DNA from: Pyxidicoccus caerfyrddinensis
GTDB lineage: Bacteria > Myxococcota > Myxococcia > Myxococcales > Myxococcaceae
Assembly (NCBI RefSeq): GCF_010894405.1
Contig: NZ_JAAIYA010000010.1
Coordinates: 248,001 to 312,000 of the forward strand
Direction: 5' to 3'
DNA length: 64,000 nt
A model generated the notes under the pieces. That model was not told the origin of the DNA and did no database searches. It saw only the letters and a program-made list of their open reading frames with translations. Both the position numbers and the translations under genes were made by a program. Below, piece by piece: positions 26,412 to 35,111 of this stretch; the first letter of the stretch is position 1, and each line of letters opens with the position of its first letter.

Positions 26412-26851
26412 GGGGCGTCTTCCCTTTCCTCAAATGCGCACGGGATGTGGACCACGACTCGCTGAGCAATGGTGATGCCATCGTCCATGGCCGCCACCAG
26501 GGCCCCTCTTCCCCAAGGAAAGAGGACGGGCGCAAGGTGCCACGCCGCCCTTTCCGCGAGCCCGTGAAGAAGCATGAAGATGCGGTGGCGAAAGACCCGC
26601 CCCCTCGGACGGAGCCCCGCGTGCGGCGCATGCGCAGCTTTCCTTTGGATGGAATGTGGCGCGGGGAATGTGAACGCCGGGCCAGCAGGAGACCCGTCGG
26701 CCTTCCGGCGGGGGTGCCGGGTTTCCGACAGGGGGACCGCGCGGGCATCCGACACCTGGGCACGCCCTCCGACTGACGCGCTCACGGCATGGGGCTTGCC
26801 ATGGGCCTCCCCGTCACCGCGCGACGTGCCGCGGCTTCGAGGGGAGAGTCC
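26412..26851. other. Intergenic region upstream of the ABC exporter operon
   Basis: 440 bp between the possible small gene at 26172 and hlyD. Frames are open here on both strands, but their translations are Arg/Pro-rich and look like no protein. It presumably holds the promoter of the exporter operon. I can point to no clear promoter motif. Confidence 0.4.
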
Positions 26852-27916
26852 ATGCGACGTGCCGTCCTGTTGTTCGTGGTCCTGGTGGGCGCGCTCGGCG
26901 CCCTGCTCGGGTTGCGCATCCTGAAGGACCGCCGGGCGGCGGAAGGGCCCGCGGGCGGCTCGGGCGTGGTGGAGGGCACCGGCGTGGACGTGCGCGCCCG
27001 CATCAACGCCCGCGTGCTGACGCGGCACGTGGAGGAAGGCGCCCGGGTGACCAAGGGCGCGCTGCTCGTCACGCTCGACTGCACGGAGCCCGAGGCGGGC
27101 CTCGCGGAGATGGAGGCCCGGCTGGCCATGGCCCGAGCGCAGGCGGACGCCGCCCGGGCCGCTGCCCTGGCCGCCGGTCGCAACAGCGAGGCCGTCGCCG
27201 CGCAGGCCACCGGCAGCCAGGCGCAGATTGCCTCGCTGGCGGACCAGCAGGGCTTGGCGAAGCGGCAGGCGGAGCGTCTGCAGCAGATGGGCGCGGCCAC
27301 CACCGAGGCCTTGCTGGACGAGGCGAAGGCCCGGGCCGCGTCGCTGGAGCAGCAACTGGAGGCCGCGCGTCACTCCAGCACCGCCGCCGGGCGGCAGGCG
27401 CGGGCCGCCACGGAGCAGGAGCGCGCGAGCCTGCAGCAGGCGGAGTCCGCTTTGCGCGCGGTGGAGGCCGCCGAGGCCACGCTGCGCCGCGCCCGCGTCA
27501 CCGTGGCGGAGTGCGAGCTGCGCGCGCCCATGGCGGGTACGGTGGAGACGCTGGCACTGGAGCAGGGCGAGCTGGCCCTGCCGGGTGCGGTGGTGGCGCG
27601 GCTGGTGGACACGGCCCGACCCAAGGCCACCTTCTACCTGCCCAACGCGGAGCTGGCCGCGGCGCATCCCGGGCAGGAGGCCACGGTGCGCGCGGACGCG
27701 TACCCGGACCGCACCTTCCCCGCCCGCGTCGTCACCGTGGCGCGCGAGGCGGCCTTCACGCCGCGCAACGTGCAGACGCGCAGCGATAGAGACAGGCTCG
27801 TCTATCCCGTCGAGGTGCACATCGACGCGCCGGAGGGGCTGCTGCTGCCGGGCATGCCGGTGGAGATCACGCTGAGTCCCACGCAGGCGCCGGCCGTGGC
27901 GGAGCAGCGGCCATGA
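26852..27916 (+). CDS. HlyD/YbhG-type membrane fusion protein of an ABC exporter
   Basis: 354 residues. One N-terminal membrane helix, a biotinyl-lipoyl-like half (GTGVDVRARINARVLTRHVEEGARV), a long alpha-hairpin coiled coil (~85-225, rich in Ala, Gln, Glu and Arg), the second lipoyl half (LRAPMAGTVETLALEQGE) and a beta-barrel. This is the periplasmic adaptor that links an inner-membrane pump to an outer-membrane channel. GGGGAG lies just before the chosen ATG at 26852. Its stop overlaps the next gene by 4 bp. No outer-membrane TolC gene is visible nearby. Confidence 0.9.
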   Translation: MRRAVLLFVVLVGALGALLGLRILKDRRAAEGPAGGSGVVEGTGVDVRARINARVLTRHVEEGARVTKGALLVTLDCTEPEAGLAEMEARLAMARAQADAARAAALAAGRNSEAVAAQATGSQAQIASLADQQGLAKRQAERLQQMGAATTEALLDEAKARAASLEQQLEAARHSSTAAGRQARAATEQERASLQQAESALRAVEAAEATLRRARVTVAECELRAPMAGTVETLALEQGELALPGAVVARLVDTARPKATFYLPNAELAAAHPGQEATVRADAYPDRTFPARVVTVAREAAFTPRNVQTRSDRDRLVYPVEVHIDAPEGLLLPGMPVEITLSPTQAPAVAEQRP

Positions 27917-28674
27917 GCGATGCGCCGGATGTCGCGCTCGAAGACGTACGCAAGGGCTTCGGCGCCACGCAGGCCCTGCGGGGCGTGTCGCTGGCGGTGG
28001 GCCATGGCGAGGTGTACGGCCTCGTGGGCCCGGACGGCGCGGGGAAGACGACGGCCATCCGGCTGATGGCGGGCCTGCTGCGTGCGGACGGCGGCCGCGT
28101 GCGGATGCTGGGCGAGGACCCGGCGAATCCCCGCTCCCAGGTGCGCGAGGGGCTGGGCCTGGTGCCGCAGCGCAACACCCTCTACGGCGACCTGAGCGTG
28201 GATGAGAACCTCCACTTCTTCGCGCGGCTGTTCGGCCTGTCGAAGGAGGACTTCGCCTCGCGGCGCGAGCGGCTGCTGGACATCACCCGGCTGGGACGCT
28301 TCACGGAGCGACGGGCGGACGCACTCTCCGGCGGCATGTACAAGAAGCTGGCGCTGGCGTGCGCCCTGCTCCACCGGCCGCGCGTGCTGCTGCTGGACGA
28401 GCCCACCAACGGCGTGGACCCGGTGAGCCGCCGCGAGCTGTGGGAGTTGCTCTACACGCTGGTCCACGACGGCATGACGCTGATCGTGTCCACGCCGTAC
28501 ATGGACGAGGCGGCGCGCTGCCACCGCGTGGGACTGCTCTACGCAGGCGAGCTCATCGCCGAGGGCGGCCCCCGGGAGCTGGCGCGGCAGCACGGCGTGG
28601 CGGCGTCCAACTTCGAGGCGGTGTTCCTCGCGCTCGTCGAGCGGCGCAACGGCACCGGCGGGAGGGCCGCATGA
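27913..28674 (+). CDS. ABC exporter ATPase, first (YbhF N-half type)
   Basis: 253 residues. Walker A GPDGAGKTT, Q-loop in LGLVPQRNTLY, signature LSGGMYKK, Walker B LLLDEPTNGVD. The H-loop histidine is replaced: the sequence reads VSTPYMDEA where most ABC ATPases have STHxxDE. In the fused E. coli protein YbhF the N-terminal half has a similar substitution as I recall, which suggests a heterodimer with one degenerate site. Overlaps its neighbours by 4 bp on each side (ATGA). Confidence 0.9.
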   Translation: MSDAPDVALEDVRKGFGATQALRGVSLAVGHGEVYGLVGPDGAGKTTAIRLMAGLLRADGGRVRMLGEDPANPRSQVREGLGLVPQRNTLYGDLSVDENLHFFARLFGLSKEDFASRRERLLDITRLGRFTERRADALSGGMYKKLALACALLHRPRVLLLDEPTNGVDPVSRRELWELLYTLVHDGMTLIVSTPYMDEAARCHRVGLLYAGELIAEGGPRELARQHGVAASNFEAVFLALVERRNGTGGRAA

Positions 28675-29609
28675 GCACCGCCATCGAGGTGGAGCACCTG
28701 ACGAGGCGCTTCGGCGACTTCACCGCGGTGAACGACGTGAGCTTCACCGTGGGGACCGGGGAGATCTTCGGCTACCTGGGAGCGAATGGCGCCGGCAAGT
28801 CCACCACCATCCGCATGCTGTGCGGCTTGCTGAAGCCCACGGGCGGCCATGCGCGGGTGGCGGGCCATGACGTGAGCGAAGAGCCGGAGCGCGTGAAGGC
28901 CGGCATCGGCTACATGTCCCAGCGCTTCTCGCTGTACCTGGACCTGACAGTCAGAGCGAATCTCGAGTTCTTCGCCTCCGCGTACGGCGCGCACGGACGC
29001 GAACTGGCGACGCGCATCGGAGAGATGCTGGAACGGATGCAGCTCGGCGCCATCCAGGACGAGGTGACGGGCTCGCTGCCGGGCGGCCTCCAGCAGCGCG
29101 TGGCCCTGGCCAGCGCGGTGCTGCACCGCCCGCGCATCGTCTTCCTGGACGAGCCCACCGCGGGCGTGGACCCGGTGCAGCGCCGCTCCTTCTGGGCGCT
29201 CATCCGCGAGCTGGCCGCGGGCGGCACCACCGTCTTCGTCACCACACACTACATGGACGAGGCGGAGTACTGCGCGCGCATCGGCATCATGGTGGACGGA
29301 CGGTTGGTGGCGCTGGACACCCCGGAGGGCCTCAAGCGCACGCACGCCCCGGGCCGCGTCCTCGAGGTGAGAGGTCCCAACCTCGCCCACGCGCTGGACG
29401 CGCTGCGCGGCGAGCCCGGCGTGCTGGACGTAAGCCGCTTCGGCTCGGGCGCCACGGTGCGGGTGGACCCGGAGCGGCTGACGGCGGAGACGCTCGGGCA
29501 CTGGCTGCGTGCGCGGGGCGTGGACCCGCTGGAGCTGGAGGAGTCCGCGCCCACGCTGGACGACGTCTTCCTGGCGCTCACCGCCGGGGCGCAACGAGGG
29601 GAGGACTGA
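28671..29609 (+). CDS. ABC exporter ATPase, second (YbhF C-half type)
   Basis: 312 residues. Walker A GANGAGKST, signature LPGGLQQR (a variant of LSGGQ), Walker B FLDEPTAGVD, and an intact H-loop in TTHYMDEAEYC. A ~90-residue C-terminal extension after the nucleotide-binding domain is typical of drug-export ATPases. It probably pairs with the preceding ATPase, which lacks the H-loop His. The start overlaps the previous stop by 4 bp. Confidence 0.92.
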   Translation: MSTAIEVEHLTRRFGDFTAVNDVSFTVGTGEIFGYLGANGAGKSTTIRMLCGLLKPTGGHARVAGHDVSEEPERVKAGIGYMSQRFSLYLDLTVRANLEFFASAYGAHGRELATRIGEMLERMQLGAIQDEVTGSLPGGLQQRVALASAVLHRPRIVFLDEPTAGVDPVQRRSFWALIRELAAGGTTVFVTTHYMDEAEYCARIGIMVDGRLVALDTPEGLKRTHAPGRVLEVRGPNLAHALDALRGEPGVLDVSRFGSGATVRVDPERLTAETLGHWLRARGVDPLELEESAPTLDDVFLALTAGAQRGED

Positions 29610-29615
29610 ACCGCC

Positions 29616-30746
29616 ATGGCCACTTCGCACGCACGCCGTACGGTGGGCCGCATTCTCGCCATGGCCGGCAAGGAGGTGCTGCACATCCGCCGGGACATCC
29701 GCACCCTCTACCTGGCGCTGGCCATGCCGGTGCTGCTGCTGGTGCTGTTCGGGTTCGGCATCAGCTTCGACGTGGACCACCTGGGCCTGGCTGTCGTGGA
29801 CCAGGACCGCACCGCGCAGTCACGCGAGCTGGTGCGCAACGTGACGGCATCCGAGGAGTTCATCCTCCAGTGGGAGGGCACGTCCCCGGAAGAAGGGTTG
29901 CGCGAATTGCGGCGCGGAAACGCCATCGCCGTGCTGGTGGTGCCCCGGGGCTTCGCCGAGGACGTGGCGGGCGGGGGCGCCCAGGTGCAGCTTCTGGTCG
30001 ATGGGGCAGACGGCAACACCGCCACGCAGGCGATGGCCAAGGCCCAGGCGCTGGTGGACGCGGCGAGCCGGAAGTTCGCAGCCGCGGCGCCGCGGGCGCC
30101 TCCGCTGGAGGTGCGGGTGCGGACGCTGTTCAACCCCAACAGCCGCTCGGCGCTGTTCCTGGTGCCGGGGCTGGCGTCGTACCTGCTGGCCATCGTCGCG
30201 GTGCTCATCACCGCCCTCACCGTGGCGCGCGAGTGGGAGCGGGGCTCCATGGAGCAGCTCTTCGCCACGCCGGTGGGACGGATGGAAATCATCGTGGGCA
30301 AGCTGCTGCCGTACCTCGGCATCGGCCTGCTGCAGGTGCTGCTGGTGCTGACGGCGGGCGCGTGGATTTTCGACGTGCCGGTGCGCGGCAGCGTGGTGGC
30401 GCTGGGGCTGGGGGCGCTGCTGTTCCTCATCGGCATGCTGGGCCAGGGGCTGCTCATCTCCGTGGTGACGCGCAACCAGGTGGTGGCCACGCAGGTGGCG
30501 ACGATGACGTCCGTGCTGCCGTCCATGCTGCTGTCGGGCTTCATCTTCCCCATCGCCAACCTGCCCCCGCCGCTGAAGGTGGTGAGCATGTTGATTCCGG
30601 CCCGGTACTTCGTGAGCACGCTGCGCGGGGTGCTCCTGCGCGGCAACGGTGTGGACGTGCTGTGGCCGCAGCTGCTGGCCATGGCGATCTTCGCGGCGGT
30701 GATGCTGACGCTCGCCACGCGCCGCTTCCAGCGGCGGCTGGACTGA
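29616..30746 (+). CDS. ABC-2 type permease, first
   Basis: 376 residues of the YhhJ/YbhS/YbhR family. One N-terminal helix (LYLALAMPVLLLVLFGFGI), a ~140-residue periplasmic domain, then five helices in the C-terminal half with the ABC-2 landmark TVAREWERGSMEQLFATPV before the second helix. It forms the transmembrane pore with the next gene product. It begins 6 bp after the second ATPase gene. Confidence 0.92.
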   Translation: MATSHARRTVGRILAMAGKEVLHIRRDIRTLYLALAMPVLLLVLFGFGISFDVDHLGLAVVDQDRTAQSRELVRNVTASEEFILQWEGTSPEEGLRELRRGNAIAVLVVPRGFAEDVAGGGAQVQLLVDGADGNTATQAMAKAQALVDAASRKFAAAAPRAPPLEVRVRTLFNPNSRSALFLVPGLASYLLAIVAVLITALTVAREWERGSMEQLFATPVGRMEIIVGKLLPYLGIGLLQVLLVLTAGAWIFDVPVRGSVVALGLGALLFLIGMLGQGLLISVVTRNQVVATQVATMTSVLPSMLLSGFIFPIANLPPPLKVVSMLIPARYFVSTLRGVLLRGNGVDVLWPQLLAMAIFAAVMLTLATRRFQRRLD

Positions 30747-30762
30747 AGGGAGGGCGGCACAC

Positions 30763-31899
30763 ATGCATCCCCTGGTCGTGCAGTACCGAGCCGTCGTGGT
30801 GAAGGAAGTCCGGCAGACGGTGCGGGACAAGCGCGTGATGGCGCTGCTCACCATCGCCCCGCTGATGCAGCTCTTCGTCCTCGGCTTCGCGGTGAACTTC
30901 GACGTGCGCCACGTGCCCACGGCGGTGGTGGACCGCGACAACACGTCCGAGAGCCGCGACTACGCGCGCACGCTCCTGGCCGGCGACACGTTGGATTTGA
31001 AGGCGGAGGTCCACGACGAGCGCACCGCGCAGGAACTGCTGGAGCGCGGCGAGGCCTCCGTGGCACTGGTGTTCCCCCAGGAGTTCCAGGAGGACGTGCT
31101 GCGCGGCACGGGCGCCCAGGTGCAGGCGCTGGTGGACGGCTCGGACCCGGTGCGCTCGGGCGTGGCGGTGGACGCGGTCGCGCGACACGCGGCGCAGCGG
31201 GCCGCGCGGCTGATGCAGACGGACGCCGTGGCCCGGGGAGAGCTTCCCATTCGCCCACCGGTGGAGCTGGTGCCGCGCGTCCTCTACAACCCGGAGCTGT
31301 CCACGGCGGTGTACGTGGTGCCCGGCATCGCGGCCATGCTGCTGCTCGTCGTCACCACCATCATCATGGCCATGGGGCTGGCCCGCGAGCGGGAGAGCGG
31401 CACGCTGGAGCAACTCCAGGTGACGCCGCTCAAGCCCGGCATCCTGATGGCGGGCAAGGTGACGCCCTTCGTCATCATCGGCCTCGTGGACGTGGGGCTC
31501 GCGCTGAGCGTGGGCGCGTGGGTCTTCCACGTGCCGCTGCGGGGGAACCTGGGAATCGTGGCGCTGGCCACCCTGCTCTACCTGCTGTCCACGCTGGGCG
31601 TTGGGCTGCTCATCGCCACGCTGAGCCGCACGCAGCAGCAGGCCTTCGTCGGCGGCTTCCTCTTCCTGCTGCCGGCGGTGCTGTTGTCCGGGGTGATGAC
31701 GCCGATTCACGCCATGCCGGACTGGCTGGCGTGGGTCACGTACTTCAACCCCGTGCGCTACTACGTGGAGGTGCTGCGCGGCACGCTGCTCAAGAGCGCG
31801 AGCCTCGGCGACTTGTGGCGGCAGGTGGTGCTGCTCGGCGTGTTCGGCACGCTGGTGATCTCGCTGGCCTCGCGAAGGTTCCGCAAGACGTCGGCGTGA
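30763..31899 (+). CDS. ABC-2 type permease, second
   Basis: 378 residues, a paralogue of the preceding permease with the same layout: one helix, a large periplasmic loop, five helices. Landmarks are GLARERESGTLEQLQVTPL and SRTQQQAFVGGFLFLLPAVLLSG. Two different permeases and two ATPases give an asymmetric exporter of the YbhFSR type. Such systems export lipophilic drugs or cations; the substrate here is unknown. Confidence 0.92.
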   Translation: MHPLVVQYRAVVVKEVRQTVRDKRVMALLTIAPLMQLFVLGFAVNFDVRHVPTAVVDRDNTSESRDYARTLLAGDTLDLKAEVHDERTAQELLERGEASVALVFPQEFQEDVLRGTGAQVQALVDGSDPVRSGVAVDAVARHAAQRAARLMQTDAVARGELPIRPPVELVPRVLYNPELSTAVYVVPGIAAMLLLVVTTIIMAMGLARERESGTLEQLQVTPLKPGILMAGKVTPFVIIGLVDVGLALSVGAWVFHVPLRGNLGIVALATLLYLLSTLGVGLLIATLSRTQQQAFVGGFLFLLPAVLLSGVMTPIHAMPDWLAWVTYFNPVRYYVEVLRGTLLKSASLGDLWRQVVLLGVFGTLVISLASRRFRKTSA

Positions 31900-32048
31900 G
31901 CGCGGCAACGCATCCGGCAAAGCCTCTCACGTGCCTGGCGCCTCGCCCTGCAAAAAGAGAGACATGCCGCTGCTTGCCTGCCTGAGATTTACAGCCTCAA
32001 TCACAGCAATGTATAGGCTCCCGCGTTTTCCCCAACACACGCGGAAAG

Positions 32049-34199
32049 ATGAAAAATCAATTTGCAGCGCGTTCCGGCCTTTTTTCTGTTTTCCTCTTCT
32101 GCGCGCCAGCCCTCGGGCTGAGCGCGTGTGGCATCGAGGGTTCCCCCGGCTCGCAGGAGCCGTCCGACACCTCCGGGCTCATGGTCATGCCACCCGAGGA
32201 GTGCCTTCCTCAGGAGTTCCTCACTGCCAGCGGCTCGAACGAGGGCTACTACCCGGACGGGTGCGAGCCACCGCCTCCCCTCGAGCTGCCGCCCACGACG
32301 CCCGCCTCCCTCAGCTACACCGCGTACACCACGCAGCCCCTGTTCACCGTGAGCTGGGGATACAGCGATGGCTATGGGCAGTACGTGACGTACGAGCTGG
32401 AGGAGCTAGGGAGCACCGGGTACTGGCAGCAGGTCTACCAGGGCGGAAGCACCTTCTTCACGGCCACCGGCCGGCCCCCTTCGGTCTACCGGTACAGGGT
32501 CCGCGCGTGTACCAACGCGGGCTGCAGCCCATACCGTGACGGCTCGACGTTGGTGGTCAACCCGCCGCCGGCCATGGACCTGTATGCCGAGTACCCGTTC
32601 CTCTACACCCACGACCAGCAGAACGCGCAGTACGCCGCGAGCACGCAGGGGTTCCGAACCGAGTTCGAGCTGCCTCCGGACGCCTCCGTGCCGGGCTACC
32701 TGGGTGACTGGGACAACATGAGCTTCAAGCCAGGCACGGTGGATGGAATGCTCCACCTCGGCCAGGGCTTCAATCTGCTCAAGGAGTCCTACGCGCAGAT
32801 CTGCATCGACACCAACCACCCCGCGTTCCAGATCGTCTCGGTTCCGCGGAACGCGACGGAATTCTTCGCCAAGCGCTCAGTCAGCGTCAGCCACCTGCGC
32901 GAGCTGCTCGACGTGGGGCTGTCCGGCGGCATCTCCGCGAGTGGCTCGGACTTCTCCGTCGAAGCCTCCGCGGACAAGAAGCGCTTCGTGGAGCAGATCT
33001 CCGACTCCTATCAGGAGTCGGTCGTCGTCAAGTGGGCCCGCGAGGTGGACGAGTGGACCCTCAACACGGTCGCGGATCCGCTGAAGCCGGACTTCGTCAC
33101 CAACATGCTCATCCCCGGCAACCCGAACGCCCAGGCGAAGTTCCGGGAGCGCTGCGGCGACAAGTACGTCCATGGCCTCACGCGGGGCGCCCGCGTCTAC
33201 ATGGTGTTCCAGTTCGACGCCAAGAAGTACACGTTGGAAGAGCGTGAGCAGTACGGAGCGAAGCTCGAGCTCGCCATCTCGAACGTGGTGAAGGCCACCG
33301 GGGCCAGCACCCTCTCGACCGAGACCCAGCAACTGCTGAGCTCCCTGGGCGTCACCGTGGAGGCCTATGCCCTGGGCGGGGACGAGAACGTCCGGTTCCG
33401 CATCAACAGGGACAACTTCGTGTCGGAGTACAACGCCTTCATCGGCAGCGTCTCAGCCACCAACGCCGTACTGGTCAAGCAGTCCCTCAGCCACTACGAC
33501 CATCCCACCCAGTTCCTCAACTACAACTACTTCCAGGTCTTCGCGGACTACCGTATCCCGTTCGAGCAGCTCCAGCGCTGGAACGCCATCGACATCGAGC
33601 TGGCGGAGCGCTGCAAGCTGTTCAACTCGTACCAGAGCTACGCGAACTATGGCGATGACCTGGACAAGTGCAGGCAGGGCACCGCGGAAGTAATGATTGC
33701 CAAGACGCGCTGCATGGAGACGCTGAGCTGGCCCGGGTGCGCGCATCCCCTGTCCTATTACACGCCCGGTCCCATCTCGAGCTCGCCGGGCCCCCTGCCT
33801 GGAAACACCCTGCTCCATGGCTGGCTCGGCAACAACGTCCGCCGCCTGGAGCGGGAAACGATGACCCACACGGGCGACCGTCACGTCAATGGTGGCTTCT
33901 GGAACAAGGAGTGCGGGAGCTTCACGGATGACGTGTGCCTGTCCTCCTCCAGCTGCGCCGTGGACTATTTCCGGTCCGACCCCGCGCGTCTCACCCAGGG
34001 CTATCTCTACAAGGAGATCCTGTATTCGTCCCCGGGCAGTGGTGGCAGCGTTCAGAGCTACATCTACGGTACGACCTGCATGCGCACGGCGACGACCATC
34101 TGCACGTCTCGGTTCGGTAGCACGGTGGCGGACCACAAGTTCGAGCAGGCGATCTATGGCCAGTGCCCGCAGACGCGCCAGTTCGCCATCGTCAACTGA
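32049..34199 (+). CDS. Lipoprotein with Fn3-like domain and probable MACPF-like region
   Basis: 716 residues. The signal peptide ends in the lipobox LSAC (Cys27). Residues ~85-172 look like a fibronectin type III domain (VSWGYSDG, VYRYRVRACTNAGCS). The region ~225-480 resembles the membrane-attack-complex/perforin fold of bacterial proteins. It has the pattern FRERCGDKYVHGLTRGARVY (365-384), comparable to the Y-G-T-H-Y...GG signature, preceded by alternating small/aromatic segments. The C-terminal ~230 residues are Cys-rich and unassigned. The upstream 150 bp and first codons are clearly more AT-rich than the surroundings. A hairpin terminator follows at 34256. MACPF is inference from one motif and the surrounding pattern. 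Confidence 0.75.
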   Translation: MKNQFAARSGLFSVFLFCAPALGLSACGIEGSPGSQEPSDTSGLMVMPPEECLPQEFLTASGSNEGYYPDGCEPPPPLELPPTTPASLSYTAYTTQPLFTVSWGYSDGYGQYVTYELEELGSTGYWQQVYQGGSTFFTATGRPPSVYRYRVRACTNAGCSPYRDGSTLVVNPPPAMDLYAEYPFLYTHDQQNAQYAASTQGFRTEFELPPDASVPGYLGDWDNMSFKPGTVDGMLHLGQGFNLLKESYAQICIDTNHPAFQIVSVPRNATEFFAKRSVSVSHLRELLDVGLSGGISASGSDFSVEASADKKRFVEQISDSYQESVVVKWAREVDEWTLNTVADPLKPDFVTNMLIPGNPNAQAKFRERCGDKYVHGLTRGARVYMVFQFDAKKYTLEEREQYGAKLELAISNVVKATGASTLSTETQQLLSSLGVTVEAYALGGDENVRFRINRDNFVSEYNAFIGSVSATNAVLVKQSLSHYDHPTQFLNYNYFQVFADYRIPFEQLQRWNAIDIELAERCKLFNSYQSYANYGDDLDKCRQGTAEVMIAKTRCMETLSWPGCAHPLSYYTPGPISSSPGPLPGNTLLHGWLGNNVRRLERETMTHTGDRHVNGGFWNKECGSFTDDVCLSSSSCAVDYFRSDPARLTQGYLYKEILYSSPGSGGSVQSYIYGTTCMRTATTICTSRFGSTVADHKFEQAIYGQCPQTRQFAIVN

Positions 34200-34255
34200 G
34201 CCAGCGGGCATCCGGCTGGAAGGAGCATAGACCTTCCACCGACGTGTGAATCGAA

Positions 34256-34289
34256 AGCCGGTCGCGCCAGCCATCAGGCGCGGCCGGCT
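34256..34289 (+). terminator. Rho-independent-like terminator
   Basis: The 13-bp arms AGCCGGTCGCGCC and GGCGCGGCCGGCT (one G-T pair) surround an 8-nt loop and are followed by CGTTGTTT. It ends the transcript of the 716-aa lipoprotein gene and lies 8 nt from the stop of the convergent gene. Confidence 0.7.
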
Positions 34290-34296
34290 CGTTGTT

Positions 34297-34983
34297 TCAA
34301 GAGTGGATCTTCTCGTGGCGGGCGAGCATCGCCACGAGGTCGGAGATGCGGCGGGCGCGGGTCTCCGGCTTCTTCGCCGTCTGCACGCGCCACAGCACGG
34401 CGTAGCGGTTGGTGGCGTTCAGCGTGGCGAAGAACGCCGCGGCCTTCGGGTTCGCGGTGAAGGCGGCCACGAGGTCCTCGGGTGCCGTCGCTTTGCTAGG
34501 TGAGTCGTAGGCCGCGTCCCAGCGCCCGTCCGCCTTCGCCAGCTCCACCGCCGCGAGCCCGGTGGGCTTCATCTTCCCCGCGTCGACGAGGGCCTGCACC
34601 TTCTCGCGGTTCACCTTGGACCAGACGCTCTTCGCCCCGCGCGGGGTGAACTTCTGCAGCCACCACGCGTCGTCGAAGCTCCCCTTCTGGCCGTCAATCC
34701 AGCCCCACGCGAGCGCCACGTCCAGCGCCTCCGGGTAGGTCACTGACGGCACGCCCGCCGCCTTCTTCGCGAGCTTCATCCACACCCCGCGCGACGACGC
34801 ATGATTCGCCGCGAGCCACGTCTCCCACGCGCGCTGGCTCTCGAACGGAACCACGGGCAACTCCCCCGCGGGCGCCTTCTTCACCACGGCATTCTTCGCG
34901 GGCGCCTTCTTCACCACGGCGTTCTTCGCGGGCGTCTTCTTCGCGGGCGTCTTCTTCACCACGGCCTTCTTCGTCGCGGGCAT
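34297..34983 (-). CDS. YdeI/OmpD-associated family protein with histone-like N-terminal tail
   Basis: 228 residues. The body (~45-228) carries the family signature: WETWLAANHASSRGVWMKLAKK, YPEALDVALAWGWIDGQ, FTPRGAKSVWSKVNREKV. The function of the family is not established. The first ~40 residues are an unusual Lys-Ala-Pro repeat (KKTPAK, NAVVKKAPAK), like histone H1 or myxobacterial nucleic-acid-binding tails, encoded by a 30-nt DNA repeat. AGGAG precedes the ATG at 34983. Confidence 0.85.
   Translation of the reverse strand: MPATKKAVVKKTPAKKTPAKNAVVKKAPAKNAVVKKAPAGELPVVPFESQRAWETWLAANHASSRGVWMKLAKKAAGVPSVTYPEALDVALAWGWIDGQKGSFDDAWWLQKFTPRGAKSVWSKVNREKVQALVDAGKMKPTGLAAVELAKADGRWDAAYDSPSKATAPEDLVAAFTANPKAAAFFATLNATNRYAVLWRVQTAKKPETRARRISDLVAMLARHEKIHS
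34868..34972 (-). repeat. In-frame 30-nt tandem repeat encoding Lys-Ala-Pro tail
   Basis: Units at 34868-34897, 34898-34927, a half unit at 34928-34942 and 34943-34972 are nearly identical. All keep the reading frame of the YdeI-like gene (30 or 15 nt). The array is likely to vary in copy number between strains. Confidence 0.85.
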
Positions 34984-35111
34984 CGTCGTCGGGCTCCTGG
35001 CGGGAGTGGTCGGATAACACGCCACGCGGCGACCCGCGACGTCCTCAAACCCGGGCCGGGAGGTGTGCTAGGAGGGCCCCAGGAGTTGCAGTTATTTCCT
35101 GGAAAACACAC

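Noticed and set aside
26447..26776. A 109-codon plus-strand frame before the ABC exporter operon
   Set aside because: No ribosome site, odd composition and no domain; probably non-coding leader or promoter DNA.
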